Shown one piece after another: positions 20,087-25,660 of a stretch of 25,660 bases of DNA (position 1 is its first letter; the number at the start of each line of letters is the position of its first letter). The notes below the pieces were generated by a model that was not told where the DNA came from, did no database searches, and saw only the letters and a program-made list of their open reading frames with translations. Location: positions 1-25,660 of the forward strand of contig JAMYHX010000558.1 of the NCBI GenBank assembly GCA_025529335.1. Reading direction: 5' to 3'. Source of the stretch: Rhizopus sp. PT2906 (lineage: Eukaryota > Mucoromycota > Mucoromycetes > Mucorales > Rhizopodaceae). The translations under genes and the position numbers were made by a program.

Positions 20087-21316
20087 TCACTTCAAAGGAA
20101 ACGTGAGGGGAACATGCATGCCTCGTATCTTGATCTTGTTTTTATAGTTTTTCAGTTCGGTAGGATCCATCGTATGTGACAGATAACAAAAGGTGAATCC
20201 GGTCATATAGGCGTCAAAGTGAGACGCGTGAGCTCCTTCCAACCTTGTTTCTGTCTTTGATTCGTCTTTGTCAAGAGAAGATGAATAGACTTGAGGATAA
20301 ATCGAGGGACCCATTTGATGGTCAAGGATGATTTGGATATCGTGAAGTTTACTGTGAGGGTCATGACCTAGTTTACAATAACCATGTTCCTATATGACAT
20401 ATGAATACACACACATATATATACATTGCACATGTCATGTTCTTACGGCAAATTGTGTACAGTAAGGTTCTTTTCTGACATCTTGTCTTTTTGTAGGTCG
20501 ATCATCACCATCTTCTTCTTCAGTCTTTTTACTCTTTTTAGCCTGTTCCAGTTGAATAGGTGCTTGAACATCGATTTCAAAATATGGTTTTGCTTCTGTA
20601 GACTTGTCCTCAAACCTGTTCTGTCTCAATCTGTCATATTTGGCAAACACATAGCCCAAGAAAGACGCTTGATGATCATCACCTTGCTCTACTAAAAACT
20701 TGGTGTCATAGATACCTGATGGAAAATGATTGGATATTTCTTTGAGAAAACCAGAGAGCGTTTTAGGAAGAGGGCCAATAAAGGAGTGATAGAGGTACAT
20801 GAGATCAAATAGGCCATGGTGAATGACTAGGGGAATGTCTCGACGCGCCATTAATTGCATTATGCCTTTCCACACATCCACCAATGTCGAGGGTTGCTGT
20901 TGTTGTTTAGAAGAGGGAGGAAGGAAAGGAATTCCGTCGACAAAGAGGCGATCAAAGCTAAACTTGTGTTTTACTAAAAATTCGCCTGTATTCGAATCGA
21001 TCGTGAATTTACCTTGTTTGAGCGTCAAGAAATTAAAGTTGTCGCATGTATAAAAATGGCCTTTCTCTTCCTCCTCCTTTTTCTTGACAATAGATAGACC
21101 TATTGAAAAAATAGTGTGGTCTTCGACGGTTTGCTTCATGGCCACATAGCGATGGTTCATGTCTTTAGGATGATGTTCACCTAATCCACTGAATTCGAAA
21201 TCGATCGCAATAAAGCAAGCTTGACTTACTCTGTCAAGAATATGTGATGCCATTTGTACAAGGTTGTTTCGGTTGACATCGTTAAATGATACGACATGTG
21301 CACTTTTAGGCGTCAT
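20087..21316 (-). CDS. TOE1-like CAF1-family 3' exonuclease with zinc finger
   Basis: DEDD-family 3'-5' exonuclease; the TOE1 relatives trim and deadenylate snRNA and other short RNA 3' ends in the nucleus. Exons 21316-20447 and 20389-20087 (57-nt intron) give 390 residues. The catalytic motifs are FIAIDFEFSGLG (Asp39, Glu41), HHGLFDLMYLYHSF and, near the C terminus in exon 2, EGAHASHFDAYMTGFTF with the His and last Asp. Between them sits a zinc finger (PYCTQFAEHGYCKLGHDPHSKLHD), as in TOE1, where a finger interrupts the nuclease domain. The usual third Cys appears replaced by His (C-x8-C-x6-H-x3-H). A basic patch and acidic linker (KKSKKTEEEDGDD) precede the finger. The ATG at 21316 is the first in frame with the conserved core; an upstream in-frame ATG at 21409 gives a low-complexity leader. 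Confidence 0.92.
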
Positions 21317-21390
21317 TTTGAAAAAAGAGAGGAGAAAAAAATGATAAAAAACTGGGCTTGGAATACTTTTTTTTTTTTTTTTTCTTAAGG
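21317..21390. promoter_or_regulatory. Short divergent promoter with a 17-T tract
   Basis: Only 74 bases separate the start codons of the TOE1-like gene (minus) and the phosphoesterase (plus). The spacer holds a run of 17 T at 21367-21383. A rigid dA:dT tract of this kind excludes nucleosomes in fungal promoters, which fits a shared bidirectional promoter. Confidence 0.6.
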
Positions 21391-22728
21391 ATGAGCCATT
21401 ATCAAACAACAGACTTTAATGAACCTTATTCATCTATAGCATTTCGATATAAACAACCTACATCACCATACCCTTCTTTTCCATCAGCAACAACAACAAA
21501 AAGATATTACGAACGACGATGGCTGCATCGAAAGACAATAATATTATGCATGTGCACAACACTGTTTATCCTATATTGTTTACGCCATGTCATACTCATC
21601 TATTGGGCCTTTTTGAAAATCAAACTAGACAATGCTGTGTTTGATCGCGGCTATGTGCCTTGTGGACGGCTACGAAAGCAGCCTATTCTATATGTGTATG
21701 ACTCAGATCATGTCGAGATCGTCTGGGAGACGAACTGTGGGACAACAGATAGACAGATGCAACTGACATATCACGCTAAAGAAGAACAACCAATAACGAT
21801 TGGACCGATTGAACCAATAGTGTTGGATAGATACCATACAGTATACAGGACAAAGATTGGACCTATTGAAGGGCGAGAGATTGATTATTTGATCCATGAC
21901 GAACAAAGGACGTTGACGAAGGGTGCATTTCAATGGCACAAGCACACACAAGATGAGCCGATACGAATAGCGGCAATGGCAGATAACCAGTTTGGAATGC
22001 TCACCTTTGTGTCATTACTGCGGCAGGTTGCGTCTAAGAAGCCACACTATCTACTTCATGCGGGAGATGCGATCCAGAACTACCCCGACTTACGACAATG
22101 GCAGACAGACTTTGTGGCTCCCCTGACGTTCTTTGGGCTTGGACAGACGACTCCCATGATCTATGCACATGGCAACCATGACTTTGACGGCACATCAAGG
22201 TATGTTTATAGCCGATCGTCCAACTGGTTTTCGTTTTCACTTGCACAAGGGGCGATTCATTTTATTGTACTCGACAGCAACCTGGACTGGGAAAGCCAAG
22301 ATGACTGGCTACAGGCCGAGCTCGAGACAGAGGCCTTCAAGCAGGCGCAGTTCAGGATTGTCGTTGTCCATGTGCCGCCCTTTCTCGAATACTGGGACCC
22401 TGAGGCCTGGTTTAACCTACAACAGAGCGAATGGAGTCGGTTCGTCAAGGATCGGTATGTGCCTCTTTTTGAAGCTTCAGGAGTTGACGTGGTCATATCT
22501 GGACATCAACATAACTACGAACGTGGAGAACGTAACGGGGTACAATATGGGATTATCGGAGGCGCAGGAGGAGATCTTGATCGAGAACAGGTCAAAGATT
22601 GGGGTATGTATGAGGCCAAGTTGTTTGATTTTCATTTTGTGATGATCGAGCTCGTCAATAACTCTCTCATCTGGGAGACATTTGATCTACATGGCCAACG
22701 AGTAGATCGTGTCGTGATCAAGAAATAA
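21391..22728 (+). CDS. Membrane-anchored calcineurin-like metallophosphoesterase, PAP-like
   Basis: Intronless gene of 445 residues, unusual next to its intron-rich neighbours. The start at 21391 (MSHYQTTDF) is the first ATG; anything earlier is only a T-run. Residues about 48-75 form one transmembrane helix (KTIILCMCTTLFILYCL...), so this is probably a type II membrane protein with its catalytic part outside the cytosol. Residues about 85-180 resemble the fibronectin-III-like lead domain of purple acid phosphatases. The metal-binding motifs follow: Asp198 (AMADNQFG), GD at 225-226 (HAGDAIQN), GNHD at 261-264, His327 (VVVHVPP) and GHQH at 371-374. The Tyr expected in the GDxxY motif of true purple acid phosphatases is Gln here. 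Substrate unknown. It ends 19 bases from the stop of the convergent demethylase gene. Confidence 0.9.
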   Translation: MSHYQTTDFNEPYSSIAFRYKQPTSPYPSFPSATTTKRYYERRWLHRKTIILCMCTTLFILYCLRHVILIYWAFLKIKLDNAVFDRGYVPCGRLRKQPILYVYDSDHVEIVWETNCGTTDRQMQLTYHAKEEQPITIGPIEPIVLDRYHTVYRTKIGPIEGREIDYLIHDEQRTLTKGAFQWHKHTQDEPIRIAAMADNQFGMLTFVSLLRQVASKKPHYLLHAGDAIQNYPDLRQWQTDFVAPLTFFGLGQTTPMIYAHGNHDFDGTSRYVYSRSSNWFSFSLAQGAIHFIVLDSNLDWESQDDWLQAELETEAFKQAQFRIVVVHVPPFLEYWDPEAWFNLQQSEWSRFVKDRYVPLFEASGVDVVISGHQHNYERGERNGVQYGIIGGAGGDLDREQVKDWGMYEAKLFDFHFVMIELVNNSLIWETFDLHGQRVDRVVIKK

Positions 22729-22747
22729 AACAAAAAACATATTTTAT

Positions 22748-24918
22748 TTAGGGAGGTGATAATTGAATGTCTCGCCAGTACACTCTTTTGATAGTGCCGT
22801 TCTGTAAGAGCACTTTACATACCTTTTGCTTTGGTATGCATTTCTGAATCCTGCCTTTACAGACACCATCTTTCCATTTGGTGTAAATTTCTAGATCTCT
22901 TTTTAATTTGTTGGCCATTTCCTTGATATATTGTCTATCCTCCACCTTTTTCTATTGTGACATGTAAGAAAAAAAAAGACAAGCAAAAATGTATGAAGCT
23001 TACTGGATCATGTTGAGAACAGTGTGCGTCATATAGTGATCTTTTGCTCGCAGAACCTCGTCCGGCTTTACGTTTCATGGTGGCGCCTGATTCCATAGCA
23101 CAAGTAGCATGAAAGGACCTTGAACATTTATCATAACAACACTGCATACAGGCGCCTGACTTCTTCTTGCAGTATATGCATATCTTTTTACGTTTAATAG
23201 ACAATTTTTAAAGAATATACTTTTTTTACCAGTTTCTTTCTAATCGGTGGAATATCATCCACTCCATACACTCTGTCCTTTGCAATATACGTTTCATCCA
23301 TAGCCTCCGCACAGAGTTTATGTACATAAGCACCTTGAGCAAAAGGCATTAGACAATAGTCATCATCCTTGGACACGAACGAAGGCTTCTCTACTGGACA
23401 AAGCACGCATTTTGTCTTGATGCCTGTCTTTAAATGCTCTTCTTGTTGTGGTTTGCTTTCTTGCTTTGGTGCTATTTCATCTACATCAATCATCACTGTG
23501 TCTTCTATGCAATTACACGCCTTTGCTTTCTTTCCGATCGGTACCCAGGAATCTAGAGCAAAGTTGACACTTTCAGCACAATTAAAGTCAAGGTTGTACC
23601 CAGAGTGATAGCCATAAGGGAAAGTGACGATGATTTCTCCAGGCTGTTGGACACAGCGTTGAATAGGTATACCTTGTTCTTTTAAAATGGTTGGAGAAAT
23701 GATGAATGTCTTGTGTCGAAGGAATTGGTGGCAATGTTTGTACTGAATGTAAAATTGGCCTAAGAGCGGTTTGAGTTTGTGTGTAACAAGGGTTTTATTA
23801 TGCAACCCTTACCTTGCATGAAATTTTCAAACTTTTTTCTATAGTCTGGAGGGATGACATACCATTGCTTGGGAGCGCCAAAGTGGATGAGATTGATAGA
23901 ATAGAGGTCCATGTCCTATAAAGAGTGTTATATGTATATGTATGTATATATGTATAAAACTTGCCTCTAAATGCCAAGCGAATGTAGCTTTCCACATACC
24001 AAAGTACAAGTAAGGTGAATTGACACCAGGCACAACTGTTTTAAGGTTATTGAGTACATTGTCAAGCTTATTAAGATTCCAGCAATGAATTGAGTCATCA
24101 AAGAAAGCTATAAAGAGGTTTAATAAAGAGAAACATAATGTTCTTGACTTTACTTCCTAGTAAGTCAGCACCATACATGGCTTGGTTAAATGCAATCGTT
24201 CTCCAATAATATCTCTCAATGTCTTTGTACTGATCTGTTGTCAAGAAGGAAGTGTTTGTCTCATTTTTTAGATAGTTTGATAGTAATTCACTGTCCTAAA
24301 GTAGTGTTTGACTGTTATTATTATTAATATTATTATTGCTTATTCTTGTTTACTATACATTTGTTAGTAGAAGTATAAAGTCATGTCATATAATATACCT
24401 TTTTGTTTTTTTGTAGGTGGACGATGATCTGGTTGTTGACATAATTCGAACCATTGATTGACAGTAAATGTTCCTCTTTTTTCAACATTGGTTTGACTGA
24501 ATATCCCATTATTACCGAGAATATGTTGAGTCTAGAGTTGAATGTTAGAATGTTTTATAAGTTCTCTAAATCACCTTTTACAATGGGCCGTCGTATCTTG
24601 ATGTCATTTATTTTATCTGCTATCAAACCAGGTAGTTGTTCACTCCTATATAGAAGCCAGTAAGCAGATCATTTACATATAAAGATAATGTATATTTACC
24701 ATTCTTTTGGAGGCACTATTTTAACTATGCCCGCCTTTTTCCCGTATTCATCAATTGCTTCCATAAACACTTTAAAGTCTTTGAATTCTTCCATTGTTGG
24801 TGTAAATATTGGAATGGTTCCACCATTTTCCTATAAAAAGTATCACAAATGTTTGTTATTGTCAACTAGGTTGCTTTAAGCGTACTTGATCATAATATCC
24901 GCTTGGTTGAATTTTCAT
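22748..24918 (-). CDS. KDM4/JMJD2-like JmjC histone demethylase
   Basis: JmjN-JmjC protein of the KDM4/Rph1 type, which removes methyl groups from histone H3 lysines using Fe(II) and 2-oxoglutarate. Ten exons: 24918-24886, 24830-24700, 24645-24582, 24531-24399, 24295-24154, 24107-23965, 23915-23813, 23759-23230, 23183-23004 and 22951-22748, about 554 residues. JmjN is IPIFTPTMEEFKDFKVFMEA. JmjC includes YLYFGMWKATFAWHLEDMDL (His and Glu iron ligands), HFGAPKQWY (2-oxoglutarate Lys) and FPYGYHSGYN (second His). Two Cys/His-rich fingers follow (CVLC...KLCAE and ICIYCKKKSGACMQCCYD...C), then a Tudor-like end (LQNGTIKRVYWRDIQ). Intron 6 has a GC donor. Exons 4 and 5 do not join in phase (one base extra), see findings. 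A functional gene with one doubtful base seems most likely. Confidence 0.88.
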
Positions 24919-24944
24919 TTTTTATATATGTGTAAAGAAACAAA

Positions 24945-25035
24945 AAGAGAAATAGAGAGAGAGAGAGAGAGAGAAAGAGGGAGAGAGAAAGAGAGAGTGA
25001 GAAAGAGAGAAAGAGAGAGAGAGAAAGAGAAAAAT
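24945..25035 (+). repeat. GA-rich microsatellite tract
   Basis: About 90 bases of almost pure purine, mostly GA dinucleotides with GAAA and GGGA interruptions, lie between the divergent starts of the demethylase (24918) and the SDF2-like gene (25144). It may act as a GAGA-type promoter element. The antisense Ser/Leu/Phe-rich reading of it is not a gene. Confidence 0.93.
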
Positions 25036-25143
25036 AAATGACTGTAAGCTATGACAGGCTGGACAAAGAGGCTTGTACTTCCTTTTTTGGTTTAACAGAC
25101 CCAGTTCCATATCTTGTTGCTTTTTTTTTGTAATTCATAAAGC

Positions 25144-25660
25144 ATGCAGTTACTTCATCTCTTTCTAATTCCATTCTTACTTGTGAATGCACAATTTGCA
25201 GTAGAAGAAGGTACTGTTGAATAAAAACACACGGTGCATATATTAAAAATAGGCTAGATTTTCAAAGGGTTACGTGCGCTAGTGCCATCAAGCTGACAAA
25301 TAAACCAACTGGATATAAACTACACTCTCATAGTGTTACTTATGGTAAATGGAATAACATTAGAGATTGTTCTAATAATTTCAAAAGGAAGTGGGTCAGG
25401 TCAACAATCAGTAACGGCATTTCCAGAGGCAAATGACGCCAACAGTCTTTGGCTTGTTGAAGCAGGTTCAGGACTAAAGTGTAAAAGAGGGTTTGTTTGT
25501 TTGTTTTATAAAATCAAATAACTGTATTTATCTATTCTCTGTATAGTGAACCTGTACCTTGTGGATCCATCATTCGCTTAAAACACGTCAATACACGATC
25601 CTATCTCCATAGTCATGCTCATCAGTCACCTCTATCTAGACAACAAGAGGTCAGTTGCTA
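25144..25660 (+). CDS. SDF2-like MIR-domain ER protein (partial, runs off the window)
   Basis: Beginning of a stromal cell-derived factor 2-like protein; family members are ER-lumenal proteins that work with Hsp40/BiP-type chaperones and are related to the MIR domains of protein O-mannosyltransferases. Exons 25144-25210, 25258-25344, 25388-25490 and 25547 onward join in phase (introns 47, 43 and 56 nt). Residues 1-18 form a signal peptide (MQLLHLFLIPFLLVNAQF). MIR repeat 1 reads VTCASAIKLTNKPTGYKLHS and continues to YGSGSGQQSVTAF; the next repeat starts VPCGSIIRLKHVNTRSYLHS. The last visible residues are about ...SRQQEVSC. The 3' part, including any ER-retention signal, lies outside the window. 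The third intron uses a GTTTGT donor. Confidence 0.9.

Noticed and set aside
21358..21390. Longer N terminus for the phosphoesterase starting before the T-run
   Set aside because: It would need a TTG start and would translate the poly-T tract as Phe; the ATG at 21391 is better.
22163..22642. Plus-strand alternate-frame protein of about 159 codons inside the phosphoesterase
   Set aside because: Shadow frame under all the conserved metal motifs of the main frame.
24922..25110. Minus-strand Ser/Leu/Phe-rich frame over the GA tract
   Set aside because: Product of the microsatellite; no real coding signal.
1..25660. Search for tRNA, rRNA, CRISPR arrays and complete transposons with terminal repeats
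   Set aside because: No cloverleaf-like B-box context, rRNA segment, regularly spaced repeats or matching terminal repeats were found by eye; short or diverged cases could be missed.

Overview
The window reads as a nuclear segment of a filamentous fungus, most likely Mucoromycota (Mucorales). Supporting signs are AT-rich intergenic DNA, very short spliceosomal introns (about 41-68 nt, GT-AG with CTAAY/CTGAY-like branch sites), two spore-coat CotH-family genes, and a set of eukaryotic housekeeping genes. I see no prokaryotic features: no operons, rRNA, CRISPR array or IS element. I joined exons by hand; for most genes all exon phases close exactly, which is the main support for the models.

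Left part (1-4.5 kb): a small nuclear-looking protein of unknown function (-), a SAM-dependent methyltransferase with a lipid-anchor-like N terminus (+, six exons), and a glutamine-rich GLTSCR1-domain protein, a predicted SWI/SNF-type chromatin remodelling subunit (+, four exons).

CotH region (4.5-9.1 kb): two paralogous secreted CotH-kinase-family genes in tandem on the minus strand. One ends without an anchor; the other carries a GPI-type C terminus.

Gene-poor region (9.1-13.9 kb): low-complexity, pyrimidine-rich DNA with at least three decayed or incompletely resolved coding-like stretches (about 10.6-11.2 kb +, 11.87-12.70 kb -, 13.2-13.65 kb -). This looks like a graveyard of repeats or dead genes, though the 11.9-12.7 kb block could be a live spliced gene.

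Right part (14-25.7 kb) is very compact: SPF27/BCAS2 splicing factor (+), homeodomain protein (-), membrane-tailed GDSL esterase (-), vacuolar amino-acid transporter of the Avt3/4 type (+), LSm5 (+), TOE1-like CAF1-family 3' exonuclease (-), membrane-anchored metallophosphoesterase (+), KDM4/JMJD2-like histone demethylase (-), and the start of an SDF2-like MIR-domain ER protein (+, runs off the window). Neighbouring genes share very short spacers, so several transcripts must overlap.

Functionally the window mixes RNA processing (SPF27, LSm5, TOE1), chromatin and transcription (GLTSCR1, KDM4-like, homeodomain) and cell-surface or membrane proteins (CotH pair, GDSL, Avt, phosphoesterase). There is no evidence that these act as one pathway. 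I did not find a clearly new biological system. The most interesting leads are the putatively acylated methyltransferase, the divergent homeodomain, the altered TOE1 zinc finger, the phosphatase lacking its tyrosine ligand, and the unexplained coding-like blocks at 10.6-13.6 kb.
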